DNA of 64,000 nucleotides. It comes from an uncultured Oscillospiraceae bacterium. GTDB lineage: Bacteria; Bacillota; Clostridia; Oscillospirales; Acutalibacteraceae. This document shows positions 7,894 to 16,398 of the stretch, in pieces (positions within the stretch are counted from its first letter, which is position 1; each line of letters opens with the position of its first letter). The notes below the pieces were generated by a model that worked only from the letters and a program-made list of their open reading frames with translations, was not told where the DNA came from and did not search any database. Both the position numbers and the translations under genes were made by a program. The stretch is taken from positions 1 to 64,000 of the forward strand of contig URJZ01000005.1 of the NCBI GenBank assembly GCA_900548305.1. The letters are read 5' to 3'.

Positions 7894-8505
7894 TTATTTT
7901 AAATCTTCAAGTAAAACGTCAGATTTAATCCAATTGATGATTTGATCTACGCCCTCGTGGCTTCTAACATTAGCAAAAATAAAAGGTTTTTCGCCTCTCA
8001 TTTTTTTAGAGTCTCTCTCCATTACTTCAAGACTTGCGTTTACATAAGGAGCCAATTCGATTTTATTGATAACCAATAAATCAGAACGAGTAATACCTGG
8101 ACCACCTTTACGTGGAATTTTATCGCCTTCAGCAACGTCAATAACAAAGATGGTAGCATCAACTAGCTCTGGGCTAAATGTTGCAGACAAGTTGTCACCG
8201 CCGCTTTCAATAAATACAAGCTCAATATCAGGGAATTTATCTACTAACTCATCTACTGCTTCCAAGTTCATAGATGCATCTTCACGGATAGCAGTATGTG
8301 GGCAGCCACCAGTTTCAACACCAGTGATTCTGTCTCTTGGCATAACACTGTTCTTTGCAAGGAACTCAGCATCTTCTTTGGTGTAAATATCGTTAGTAAT
8401 AACACCAATGCTGTAAGAGCTAGCCATTTCGCGAGTTACTGCTTCAATAAGGGCAGTTTTACCGGAACCAACTGGACCGGCAACACCAATTTTTTTGTAA
8501 GCCAT
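7894..8505 (-). CDS. ureG: Urease accessory GTPase UreG
   Basis: SIMIBI-class GTPase that hydrolyses GTP during nickel delivery to urease. 203 residues; Walker A GPVGSGKT (residues 10-17), the nickel-binding CPH motif in GGCPHTAIREDASMN (C68, H70), ESGGDNLSATFSPELVD and the guanine-specifying NKIEL. There is no N-terminal His-rich stretch, so metal storage is left to other proteins. RBS AGGAGG; 23 bases after ureF. Confidence 0.98.
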   Translation of the reverse strand: MAYKKIGVAGPVGSGKTALIEAVTREMASSYSIGVITNDIYTKEDAEFLAKNSVMPRDRITGVETGGCPHTAIREDASMNLEAVDELVDKFPDIELVFIESGGDNLSATFSPELVDATIFVIDVAEGDKIPRKGGPGITRSDLLVINKIELAPYVNASLEVMERDSKKMRGEKPFIFANVRSHEGVDQIINWIKSDVLLEDLK

Positions 8506-8528
8506 AGTTTATTTCCTCCTAAAATCCA

Positions 8529-9215
8529 TTAAGACATATAAAGTCTGCTGTATAGAGTTTCATGCTGCATGCAGCGAACATCAAAACCAGGTGTTGAACG
8601 ACAAAGTTCGCGTTCTGTCAATGACTCAAGACGGTCTAAAACTTCAGTAAAGGTTTTGTGACAGTCTTTTAGAATTTGTTGTCCCTGGGTCTGACTTAGA
8701 GGAATCGTTTTAACACAGCTAACAACCTTACCGGAAGTATTTGTGTATAAGAAGGATTCCATGGCACGTCTCATATCAATACCAACAGCAGCGCAAAATA
8801 CGCCATATGCAATAGCATATGTTGGTTGTTTTACTTTTTCAACATAACGTGCAAATACATCAGAGATGTAATCTACGTTCATGCTAATAACGGTTTTTAC
8901 AAATCTAGAGCCAAGTTTCTGTGCAGCAGCACGAATCTCAACTGGAGACTTGCTTGCCTCAACAATCTCTTCCAACTCTGCAATTTTATCTAACTTATTT
9001 TCTTTTGTATATTCATAAGCAAGACGAGCAGGAAGTAACTCAGAGTATAAGAAGCTATTTTTAATACTGCTTTTCATAAAAGCCAATGCAGTTTCCCCAC
9101 TATTAACAATATCCTTTTGAATATAAGTTTCTAAACCATAAGAGTGAGAATAACCGCCGATTGGAAACAACGCGTCATTAACTTGTAACAGAATAAATAG
9201 TTGATTTTCGTTCAT
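8529..9215 (-). CDS. ureF: Urease accessory protein UreF
   Basis: All-helical protein that joins UreD to UreG and gates GTP hydrolysis. 228 residues, with family hallmarks FPIGGYSHSYGLETYIQ near the N-terminus and PLSQTQGQQIL late. Its start at 9215 lies just downstream of a structured RNA element in the 87-base gap after ureE, the only one of the small gaps after ureE in which a stable structure is visible. Confidence 0.95.
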   Translation of the reverse strand: MNENQLFILLQVNDALFPIGGYSHSYGLETYIQKDIVNSGETALAFMKSSIKNSFLYSELLPARLAYEYTKENKLDKIAELEEIVEASKSPVEIRAAAQKLGSRFVKTVISMNVDYISDVFARYVEKVKQPTYAIAYGVFCAAVGIDMRRAMESFLYTNTSGKVVSCVKTIPLSQTQGQQILKDCHKTFTEVLDRLESLTERELCRSTPGFDVRCMQHETLYSRLYMS

Positions 9216-9238
9216 GCTTTTTCTCTCCGCAGTTATTT

Positions 9239-9287
9239 AGCGACAAAGAAATACCGCCATCATTTTGTCGCTGAAAAATGATGGCGG
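9239..9287 (-). promoter_or_regulatory. Candidate H-type pseudoknot in the ureE-ureF spacer
   Basis: In the mRNA, 9287-9275 pairs with 9266-9254 (13 bp, CCGCCATCATTTT). Its loop contains AGCGAC (9272-9267), which is complementary to GTCGCT (9244-9239) lying downstream, just before the ureF RBS. The two pairings interlock as in an H-type pseudoknot, or could alternate. There is no T-run, so it is not a terminator. Function is inferred: control of ureF translation or mRNA stability. Confidence 0.55.
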
Positions 9288-9302
9288 ATTTAACTTCATT
9301 GA

Positions 9303-9797
9303 TTAATGCGTATGTGCGTTAATTGAGGAAGAAATTTTCTTCTTAAAGTCGAATTTAACTGTTTTGCGTTCAACTTTAACGCCTAGTTTTTCCATCAGCG
9401 CTTTTATTGGAAGGTCTAGTGGAGTAATAAACTGGTAGTCACCTTCTCCTCGAAAAAGTGTAGCGTGTTTGTTTCCAATTTCGTAACATACTTTAGCAAC
9501 CATGCGAACATCACCGTTGTCCACTGTCATAACTAAAGCCTCACAAGCAGGAATGTTTACAGCAATAACAGTATCGCCATCAACACCAAGCACGTCATCC
9601 TGATTTAAACCTCTGGTCAAAATCTCATTTCCTAGCGAGATACCAAGGTCACGACCTTCTTGAGTTTTTTTCTTATGTAATTTTTTGAAAGCTTCATGCC
9701 ATTCAATGTCTACATAATCAACCTTCAAGTTTTTAAATTGCTCATCACTTAAAGTTCCCAATATTTGTTCACATAACATATTAAATTCTCCTAACAC
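9303..9797 (-). CDS. ureE: Urease accessory protein UreE (nickel metallochaperone)
   Basis: Carries nickel to the UreDFG-urease complex. 164 residues: an N-terminal peptide-binding domain (LKVDYVDIEWHEAFKKLHKKKTQEGRDLGI) and a C-terminal ferredoxin-like metal-binding domain (CYEIGNKHATLFRGE, with the conserved GN[KR]H histidine). The His-rich tail of enterobacterial UreE is reduced to HTH at the very end, so nickel storage capacity should be low. Separated from ureC by an unusually long 211-base spacer with several hairpins. Confidence 0.95.
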   Translation of the reverse strand: MLGEFNMLCEQILGTLSDEQFKNLKVDYVDIEWHEAFKKLHKKKTQEGRDLGISLGNEILTRGLNQDDVLGVDGDTVIAVNIPACEALVMTVDNGDVRMVAKVCYEIGNKHATLFRGEGDYQFITPLDLPIKALMEKLGVKVERKTVKFDFKKKISSSINAHTH

Positions 9798-9870
9798 AGC
9801 AATAATGAACTACAGCTATAAAAGCCAGTAAATAGTTCTATTATGCCTATGATAAATACCCTCATATCAG

Positions 9871-10006
9871 CCAAATATAATAGCGTATAATATTTCAATT
9901 ATACGCTACTAATCTATTTGGAAAAACAACTACTATGTAGTTGAGTTATTGTGGTTAGTACACCACATAACTGCACTACGCCATTAACCTTAAGTTTAAA
10001 ACTTAA
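9871..10006 (-). other. Hairpin cluster in the ureC-ureE spacer
   Basis: Four inverted repeats lie in this gap: TTAAGTTT around one base (9990-10006), GTGGT/ACCAC (9951-9966), CAACTAC-tat-GTAGTTG (9927-9943), and AGCGTATAAT/ATTATACGCT (9882-9907) enclosed by CCAAATA/TATTTGG (9871-9921). None has a proper U-run. They could mark an mRNA processing or stability point separating structural from accessory genes. Confidence 0.5.
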
Positions 10007-10008
10007 AA

Positions 10009-11721
10009 TTAGAATAGGTAGTAAAGTTGTGTCAATGGTAGTTCTTTAGCAACATCAGATGTTAGTAGAACGCCATCAGCTTTAACTACATATGTTTCTG
10101 GATCAACTGTCAACTCTGGAGTTGCATCGTTGAATTTAAGATCTTTTTTACCGATATCACGGCAGCCTTTAACAGCTACAAGTTTCTTTTGTAGACCCAA
10201 TTTCTCTTTGATGCCGTTATCTAGAGAAGCTTGAGATACGAAAGTAATGCATGTATCGTATTTAGCTGCACCGTGTGCACCAAACATGTGTTTGTAGATG
10301 ATTGGTTGTACAGTTGGGATAGAAGCGTTAGCGTCACCCATTCTGGAAGCAGTTACAGCGCCACCTTTGATGATGATCTCAGGTTTTACGCCGAAGAATT
10401 CTGGTTTCCATACAACTAAGTCAGCAAATTTACCAACTTCTACAGAACCAATAACGTGAGAAATACCTTGAGCAATAGCTGGGTTGATTGTGTATTTAGA
10501 TACATATCTCTTTACACGGAAGTTATCATTACCTTCAGCATCTTCTGGCAATTTACCACGTTGTTGTTTCATTTTGTGAGCTGCTTGCCATGTTCTTGTA
10601 ATAACCTCAGCAGGACGACCCATAGCTTGAGAGTCAGAAGACATGATAGCGAATACACCCATATCATGTAGAACGTCTTCAGCAGCAATTGTTTCTGGAC
10701 GAATTCTGGAGTCAGCAAAAGCAACGTCTTCAGGAATTCTGTTATCCAAGTGGTGGCAAACCATCAACATATCCAAGTGCTCATCCAAAGTGTTAACTGT
10801 GTATGGCATTGTTGGGTTTGTAGATGCTGGCAAGATATTTGGGAAGCCAGCAACTTTGATGATGTCAGGTGCGTGACCGCCGCCTGCGCCTTCTGTATGG
10901 AATGTATGCATTACTCTACCTGCGATAGCATCCATAGTATCTTCAACACAACCAGCTTCGTTCAATGTATCTGTGTGGATAGCAACTTGAACGTCATATT
11001 TATCAGCAGCAGTTAAGCAAGAATCGATAACTGCTGGAGTTGAACCCCAGTCTTCGTGGATTTTTAGACCAGCTGCACCAGCTTTGATTTGCTCTTCCAA
11101 AGAACCTTGAGCAGAGCAGTTACCTTTACCATAGATTAGGATGTTGATTGGGTACTCTTCAGCTGCTTTTAGCATCATAGCTAGGTTCCAAGGACCAGGA
11201 GTACATGTTGTAGCGTTTGTACCGTCGTTAGGACCAGTACCGCCACCTGCCATTGTTGTGATACCGCTGAATAGAGAAGTATCAACTTGTTGTGGGCAGA
11301 TGTAGTGGATGTGAGTATCAATACCACCAGCTGTAACAATTAAGCCCTCAGTTGCAAGAGCCTCTGTACCTGCACCAACAACCATGCCTGGTGTTACGCC
11401 ATCCATGATGTCTGGGTTACCAGCTTTACCGATACCAGCGATAACGCCATCTTTGATACCGATATCAGCTTTGAAAATACCTGTGTAGTCAACAACAAGA
11501 GCATTTGTCAAAACTAGGTCTAGGTCACCTGTAGCATTTGTTGTGTTAACAGATTGTCCCATACCGTCACGTAGTGTTTTACCACCACCAAATTTACATT
11601 CATCACCGTATACGGTGTAGTCTTTTTCTACTTCGATGATAAGATCTGTATCAGCCAATCTAACTTTATCCCCAACAGTTGGGCCGTATAGCATAGAATA
11701 TTGTTGTCCAGAAATTTTCAT
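10009..11721 (-). CDS. ureC: Urease alpha (catalytic) subunit
   Basis: Hydrolyses urea to ammonia and carbamate with two nickel ions. 570 residues. All active-site residues are present: HIH (H137, H139), the carbamylated lysine in GLKIHEDWG (K220), H249, H275, D363, and the mobile flap CHHLD (C322, H323). Third gene of the operon, after ureA and ureB as separate genes, which is the usual bacterial arrangement. No urea or nickel transporter is in the window. Confidence 0.99.
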   Translation of the reverse strand: MKISGQQYSMLYGPTVGDKVRLADTDLIIEVEKDYTVYGDECKFGGGKTLRDGMGQSVNTTNATGDLDLVLTNALVVDYTGIFKADIGIKDGVIAGIGKAGNPDIMDGVTPGMVVGAGTEALATEGLIVTAGGIDTHIHYICPQQVDTSLFSGITTMAGGGTGPNDGTNATTCTPGPWNLAMMLKAAEEYPINILIYGKGNCSAQGSLEEQIKAGAAGLKIHEDWGSTPAVIDSCLTAADKYDVQVAIHTDTLNEAGCVEDTMDAIAGRVMHTFHTEGAGGGHAPDIIKVAGFPNILPASTNPTMPYTVNTLDEHLDMLMVCHHLDNRIPEDVAFADSRIRPETIAAEDVLHDMGVFAIMSSDSQAMGRPAEVITRTWQAAHKMKQQRGKLPEDAEGNDNFRVKRYVSKYTINPAIAQGISHVIGSVEVGKFADLVVWKPEFFGVKPEIIIKGGAVTASRMGDANASIPTVQPIIYKHMFGAHGAAKYDTCITFVSQASLDNGIKEKLGLQKKLVAVKGCRDIGKKDLKFNDATPELTVDPETYVVKADGVLLTSDVAKELPLTQLYYLF

Positions 11722-11755
11722 GATCTCGTTACCTCCTTATGTAAATAAGATGTGC

Positions 11756-12118
11756 TTATTTTACAAAGCCTTTCATTTTAGCATTGTTCATAGCTTTGTT
11801 TAGGTTTGCAGGAACTGCTTGGTCGTTTGTCAAGTTGTTTAGACCAAAGGAGCGTTTGTTGCCACCTAGTTCTACCAAAGTAACAACTTTCTCTTCACCT
11901 GGCTCAAATCTAACAGCATTTCCGGATGGAACGTCTAGACGGAAGCCAAATGCAGCAGCTCTGTCAAACTGAAGCATTTTATTTACTTCAAAGAAGTGGA
12001 AATGAGAGCCCACTTGAACTGGTCTATCGCCTGTATGAACAACTTTAACTTGGATAGATTTTTTACCCGCGTTAAGTTCGATTTCTCTCTCTACTGGAAT
12101 AACTTCTCCGATACGCAT
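11756..12118 (-). CDS. ureB: Urease beta subunit
   Basis: 120-residue structural subunit of the (alpha-beta-gamma)3 urease. Recognised by IPVEREIELNAG, the VQVGSHFHFFEVN stretch and RFEPGEEKVVTLVELGG. Separate from ureA, unlike the fused Helicobacter form. Spacing of 24 bases to ureA and 34 bases to ureC indicates tight coupling in the operon. Confidence 0.98.
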   Translation of the reverse strand: MRIGEVIPVEREIELNAGKKSIQVKVVHTGDRPVQVGSHFHFFEVNKMLQFDRAAAFGFRLDVPSGNAVRFEPGEEKVVTLVELGGNKRSFGLNNLTNDQAVPANLNKAMNNAKMKGFVK

Positions 12119-12142
12119 GTTTCTAATCCCCTCTCTTTAAAA

Positions 12143-12445
12143 TTATTGAACTGGATTGTGTACTGTTACTAGTTTTGTACCGTCTGGGAATGTAGCCTCG
12201 ATTTGAACGTCGTGGATCATCTCTGGAACGCCTTCCATAACGTCATCTCTAGTCAACATTTTTGTACCCAATTGCATTAGTTCAACAACTGTCTTGCCGT
12301 CTCTTGCAAGTTCGTGTAGCTGAGCGCAAAGATAGCCGATAGTCTCAACGTAGTTAAGTTTTACCCCTCTTGCTTTTCTTTCTTCAGCTAGTTTGCCAAT
12401 GCAGTGCATTTGCAACTTTTCGAGTTCTCTTGGTGTTAATTTCAT
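12143..12445 (-). CDS. ureA: Urease gamma subunit
   Basis: First structural gene of the urease operon. The start at 12445 (MKLTPRELEKL) gives the family-typical 100 residues and has AGGAGG nine bases upstream; a frame extending to 12508 adds 21 unlike residues and is rejected. Conserved ARGVKLNYVETIGYL and VEATFPDGTKLVTVHNP-type C-terminus are seen. Two promoter-like sequences lie upstream. Confidence 0.98.
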   Translation of the reverse strand: MKLTPRELEKLQMHCIGKLAEERKARGVKLNYVETIGYLCAQLHELARDGKTVVELMQLGTKMLTRDDVMEGVPEMIHDVQIEATFPDGTKLVTVHNPVQ

Positions 12446-12557
12446 TTCTGATAACCTCCTATTTCTGTCGAAAAATTTAAACAAAAAAAACGTCTTAAAA
12501 TGAGTCATTAAGAACGCTTTTGTTTACTAAATTTAAAAGCTTCTAAGCTACGAACAT

Positions 12558-12586
12558 ATTGTATAATACTTTCGCCTTATTGTCAA
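12558..12586 (-). promoter_or_regulatory. Main promoter of the urease operon
   Basis: -35 TTGACA (12581-12586), 17 bases, -10 TACAAT (12558-12563): near consensus, about 100 bases before ureA. A perfect 10-bp inverted repeat ATTCATAATT-gta (12636-12658) lies upstream of the -35 and could bind a regulator. Confidence 0.85.
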
Positions 12587-12913
12587 CTTTTTTTCGTTAA
12601 GAAACAACAAATGGTCTAAACGCATAAAATTTTTTATTCATAATTGTAAATTATGAATATTGCATTAATGAAATAAGGCTTTTGAATATCTTTTTCGGCT
12701 TAAAGCATAATAAAAGGATACCCTTGGCGATTCCAGTGCCGGTAAATATTTTTTCACCCAATTTCTTGAAGCAAAACGGAATTTGTCTAAATTGCACAAA
12801 AAAATAACAAGGTATCTTTTTTATAAATAGAGGAACATTTCTCTAAAAACATAATATCTTTGTTTTATAATAAATAGAAAGCGTTCATTGCAGTCCCTGC
12901 TATTACGGAATAT

Positions 12914-12942
12914 ATTGTATTCCTTTTTTGGCTTTTTTTCAA
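12914..12942 (-). promoter_or_regulatory. Second, distal promoter-like sequence upstream of the urease operon
   Basis: -35 TTGAAA (12937-12942), 17 bases, -10 TACAAT (12914-12919), with the -10 inside the palindrome GGAATA-caata-TATTCC. Transcription from here would create a leader of about 460 bases before ureA, or a separate small RNA. The rest of 12587-13078 contains no gene. Confidence 0.5.
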
Positions 12943-13078
12943 TGTTTTTCGCTTATCTTTATGTCTTATTTTCTAACTTTTATCCATTTATCTATAACAA
13001 AATGTAAAATAAAAATATTTCTATTTAAAATCAACAATGTTATGTCTGAGTTCTCGGACAAGCACTTGTTTTAAGAAA

Positions 13079-14098
13079 TCATTTTATTTTCAGTAATTTT
13101 ACTATTGCCTTATTAATTGCTTGCTTGCGCTTAACATGATTGATTTTACTTAATAAATCTTCCTGATATATTTGATGATAGCGATTTGCTTTGCTAATAC
13201 ACTCTATCGCTTGTGCTACTGTTTCTTTGTACTGTTTTTGCAGCTCACCAATTTGCTCTTTATATTTTTCATCGGTATGTTCTTTTACTGCTTCCTGATA
13301 AATATCTATAATTTCGTCACTATCACGTGATGGAAAATATTCGTGCGGAGAGGTACTGTCAAACAGACAAATCCCCAAATTGCGAATCACAACCAAATCT
13401 AAACTGTTAGGGTCAAACGCACAATGATAAATTTCAACATGATAGCCGTTTATCATGGCCCGTTCCGCAATCTTTTTCAAAAACGTAGACTTTCCCGTAC
13501 CCGGTCTGCCTTTTATAAAATATCTCTTTTCTATATCAGCAGTAATATTTTCTATATAATCTGTCGGCCCATGAATAGTAGAGGCGCCAAATAAACGGTT
13601 TACGCTACTGCCTTTTTTATTTTGTGTATGTCCGCCCAAAATCTTTAAAATAGTATCGGAAGTTAACTGATTCATCTTAGCAAAATTCATATTGGCAATA
13701 TAAATTTTTTCCCAGTCGTCATGTATCTTTAAGGCTTGTGCAAAATATGCATGAGATTTTGTTAATGTTTCCTGCATATCCTGCACAGCGCTATTATCTA
13801 TCAGTTTATAAACAGAATATCCATAGTCGATATACGCTGGGATATTCAATAAGCCTGTTTTTAACTGAGGTAAAATAATTCCCTCTATACTGTTATCAAT
13901 ACAACTGTGAATGATTTCCTGCCGATAACCTTTTTCTGTTGCAATAGAACTGGCTTTTCCAATTAATTCTTCTACAATCTCAGTTGGATAGTTATCCAAC
14001 TTAATAACCCGTTCCAGTTGTTCAAAATTGGATTTAAAAAAGCTAACAAACCCTTTCGAACTGTTTGTATTTATAAAATAGTGGATTGTATTGCCCAT
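13079..14098 (-). CDS. Two-lobed P-loop ATPase-like protein with a degenerate first lobe
   Basis: 339 residues, cytoplasmic. Resembles the PRK06851-type proteins of Firmicutes, which normally carry two similar nucleotide-binding halves. The second half has an intact Walker A, FIKGRPGTGKSTFLKKI (197-204 core), then HCAFDPNSLDLVVIRNLG and FDSTSPHEYFPSR. The first half keeps the matching order (GFVSFF, HSCIDNSIEGIILPQLKTGLLN) but where the P-loop should be it reads LDNYPTEIVEEL. Between them is AQALKIHDDWEKIYI. Role unknown. A monocistronic gene with no clear partner. Confidence 0.65.
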   Translation of the reverse strand: MGNTIHYFINTNSSKGFVSFFKSNFEQLERVIKLDNYPTEIVEELIGKASSIATEKGYRQEIIHSCIDNSIEGIILPQLKTGLLNIPAYIDYGYSVYKLIDNSAVQDMQETLTKSHAYFAQALKIHDDWEKIYIANMNFAKMNQLTSDTILKILGGHTQNKKGSSVNRLFGASTIHGPTDYIENITADIEKRYFIKGRPGTGKSTFLKKIAERAMINGYHVEIYHCAFDPNSLDLVVIRNLGICLFDSTSPHEYFPSRDSDEIIDIYQEAVKEHTDEKYKEQIGELQKQYKETVAQAIECISKANRYHQIYQEDLLSKINHVKRKQAINKAIVKLLKIK

Positions 14099-14238
14099 CT
14101 CATCACTCTCCTATTTTCTATACTTGTTTCTAGTATATGTGGGAAATGTGGGAATATGACAAGCTATTGAATGCGAAATCGCTTTTTATTTCATAATAAA
14201 ACACTTATCTTATCAAGTGTCAATTCAGATATGGTTAT

Positions 14239-14267
14239 AAAAAAAGAAGGGCTTTTAAAAGCCCTTC
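14239..14267 (-). terminator. Terminator of the metal-efflux operon
   Basis: Perfect palindrome GAAGGGCTTTT/AAAAGCCCTTC (14246-14267) followed leftward by seven T residues. Confidence 0.9.
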
Positions 14268-14272
14268 CAATC

Positions 14273-16138
14273 CTATTTTTCTTTATATCTTAAAGCCCTG
14301 ATTGCATTCAAAATTGCCAATACTGCAACTCCAACGTCTGCAAATACTGCTTCCCATAATGTTGCCATACCAAAAGCGCCCAGTATCAACGCGGCAAACT
14401 TCACGATAAATGCCAATGAAATATTTTGTATGACAATATTGAGTGTTTTTCTGGAAATACCCATGACTGTCGCAATACGAGATGGCTTATCGTTCATAAT
14501 TACAATATCTGCAGCTTCAATTGCAGCATCGGAACCAAGCGCACCCATTGCAATTCCAATGTCAGCTCTTGCCAGAACAGGAGCGTCATTAATGCCATCT
14601 CCCACAAAAACCAACTTACTCTTCTTAGATTTCTCTGCAAATAAACGTTCCATTTGTTCTACTTTATCAGCAGGTAGCAAATCAGAATATACTTCATCAA
14701 TGCCCAAATCATTAGCAACTTGTTCTGCTACAGATTTGCGGTCACCTGTTAGCATCACTGTCTTTTTAATTCCAAGCTGTTTCAGCTTTTCAATAGCCTC
14801 TTTGGCATCTTCTTTGACTTCATCTGTAATCAAAAGGTAGCCTGCGTATTGATGTTCCACCGCTACATATACAATTGTACCCACCACATGAGCAGGTTCA
14901 AACGGAATTTGCTTTAGCTCCATTAACTTTGCGTTTCCGGCATAAACTGTACGACCGTCAATTTGCGCCTCAATACCGTGACCAGCAATCTCCTTAACCG
15001 CTCCAAGACGTTCCAACTCAATCTCTTTTCCATATGCTGTCTGAATAGATGTAGCAATCGGATGATTGGAATGATATTCGGCATATGCTGTTAATTCCAG
15101 TAATTCCTCTTCTTTCATACCATTCGGATGCACTTCCGTTACTTGAAACGTACCTTTTGTAAGCGTTCCTGTTTTGTCAAACACAACCACTTCTGCTTTT
15201 GCAAGAGCCTCCAAGTAGTTACTACCCTTCACAAGCACGCCCCATTTGGATGCACCGCCAATTCCTCCAAAAAAACCCAAAGGAATAGAAATAACCAGTG
15301 CGCAAGGACAAGAAATAACCAAAAATGTAAGTGCACGGCGTACCCATTCACTCCAAACGTCCAAGGAATTGATGCCAAGGAACAATGGAGGAATAACTGC
15401 AAGCAATACAGCGGCAATTACAACAGCCGGTGTATAGTATCTTGCAAATTTTGTAATAAAGTTTTCTGCATTCGCTTTTCTACTGCTTGCATTTTCCACT
15501 AAATCTAAAATTTTAGCAACAGTGGAATCTTCAAATTCTTTTGTAACCTCGATGGTTAACGCCCCTGTCTTATTAATACAACCGCTTAATACGCTATTTT
15601 CCGGCTGTACTTCTCTAGGAACAGATTCACCTGTCAATGCAGAGGTATCTAAAAAAGACGTACCCTCTAACACAACACCATCCAATGGAATTTTTTCTCC
15701 CGGCTTTACGACAATAGTCTCGCCCACTTCTACTTCTTCCGGGTCGACTGTTTCCAGTTTTCCTCCGCGCATGACATTTGCAAATTCCGGTGCAATATCC
15801 ATCAATTCTGAAATAGATTTTCTGGAACGATTCACCGCATACGACTGAAACAGTTCTCCCACCTGATAAAACAGCATAACAGCTACGCCTTCGCGGTAAT
15901 CCTGTAATGCAAAGGCGCCCACCGTAGCAATCAGCATTAAAAAGTTTTCATCAAATATACGGCCTCTTACTATATTACGCAATGCTTTCCAAATAACATC
16001 TCCGCCAATAATAAGAAATGCGGCTAGGAAAATACCAAATACAATCCAGTGGTTTATTCCGGCAAAAATATCAATTAAGATAGCCGCTATATATACACCT
16101 GCACCGGCTAAAATACGGATTAACCTCTTTTTTAACAT
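14273..16138 (-). CDS. cadA: P1B-type heavy-metal-transporting ATPase (Zn/Cd/Pb class)
   Basis: Membrane pump that exports divalent soft metals at the cost of ATP. 621 residues. Visible: the metal-site motif SCPCALV in the membrane, the actuator TGES, the phosphorylated aspartate in DKTGTLTKG, the HP-bearing SNHPIA, and GDGINDAPVLARADIGIAMG. Unlike many homologues it has no N-terminal HMA domain; a separate HMA protein is encoded 16 bases upstream. Together with the ArsR repressor it forms a three-gene metal-resistance operon. Metal specificity among Zn, Cd and Pb is inferred from CPC and the CadC-like regulator. Confidence 0.93.
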   Translation of the reverse strand: MLKKRLIRILAGAGVYIAAILIDIFAGINHWIVFGIFLAAFLIIGGDVIWKALRNIVRGRIFDENFLMLIATVGAFALQDYREGVAVMLFYQVGELFQSYAVNRSRKSISELMDIAPEFANVMRGGKLETVDPEEVEVGETIVVKPGEKIPLDGVVLEGTSFLDTSALTGESVPREVQPENSVLSGCINKTGALTIEVTKEFEDSTVAKILDLVENASSRKANAENFITKFARYYTPAVVIAAVLLAVIPPLFLGINSLDVWSEWVRRALTFLVISCPCALVISIPLGFFGGIGGASKWGVLVKGSNYLEALAKAEVVVFDKTGTLTKGTFQVTEVHPNGMKEEELLELTAYAEYHSNHPIATSIQTAYGKEIELERLGAVKEIAGHGIEAQIDGRTVYAGNAKLMELKQIPFEPAHVVGTIVYVAVEHQYAGYLLITDEVKEDAKEAIEKLKQLGIKKTVMLTGDRKSVAEQVANDLGIDEVYSDLLPADKVEQMERLFAEKSKKSKLVFVGDGINDAPVLARADIGIAMGALGSDAAIEAADIVIMNDKPSRIATVMGISRKTLNIVIQNISLAFIVKFAALILGAFGMATLWEAVFADVGVAVLAILNAIRALRYKEK

Positions 16139-16154
16139 AGGATACCTTCTTTCA

Positions 16155-16379
16155 TTACGCTTTTGGCTTCATGACTACATCCGGTTCAATTTTTTTAATG
16201 ATTTTTTCGGATTCCGCAATCACTGCATCCATTTTGTCCTCATCGGCTTTCAAAACCATTTTGGTAGTCATAAAACTAATGGATACATTTTCTACATCAT
16301 CCAGTTTGCTGATGGCATTCTCCATTTTTGCAGCACAGTTCGCACAATCCAAATTTTCCAATATAAAAATTTTTTTCAT
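16155..16379 (-). CDS. Free-standing heavy-metal-associated (HMA) domain protein
   Basis: 74-residue soluble ferredoxin-like metal-binding domain. The metal loop is LDCANCAAKME (CxxC, residues 11-14). The start at 16379 follows GGAGGAATTTATC; a longer frame to 16409 lacks an RBS. It probably passes metal to the adjacent P1B ATPase, replacing the fused N-terminal domain that this pump lacks. Confidence 0.9.
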   Translation of the reverse strand: MKKIFILENLDCANCAAKMENAISKLDDVENVSISFMTTKMVLKADEDKMDAVIAESEKIIKKIEPDVVMKPKA

Positions 16380-16398
16380 GATAAATTCCTCCACTATA

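Noticed and set aside
12446..12508. 21-residue extension of UreA
   Set aside because: UreA is 100 residues in the family and AGGAGG precedes the later ATG.
12720..12910. Possible cobalamin, nickel or guanidine riboswitch in the urease leader (GGCACTGG, GCAGGGACTGC)
   Set aside because: The short similarities do not come in the order or with the helices required by any class I know.
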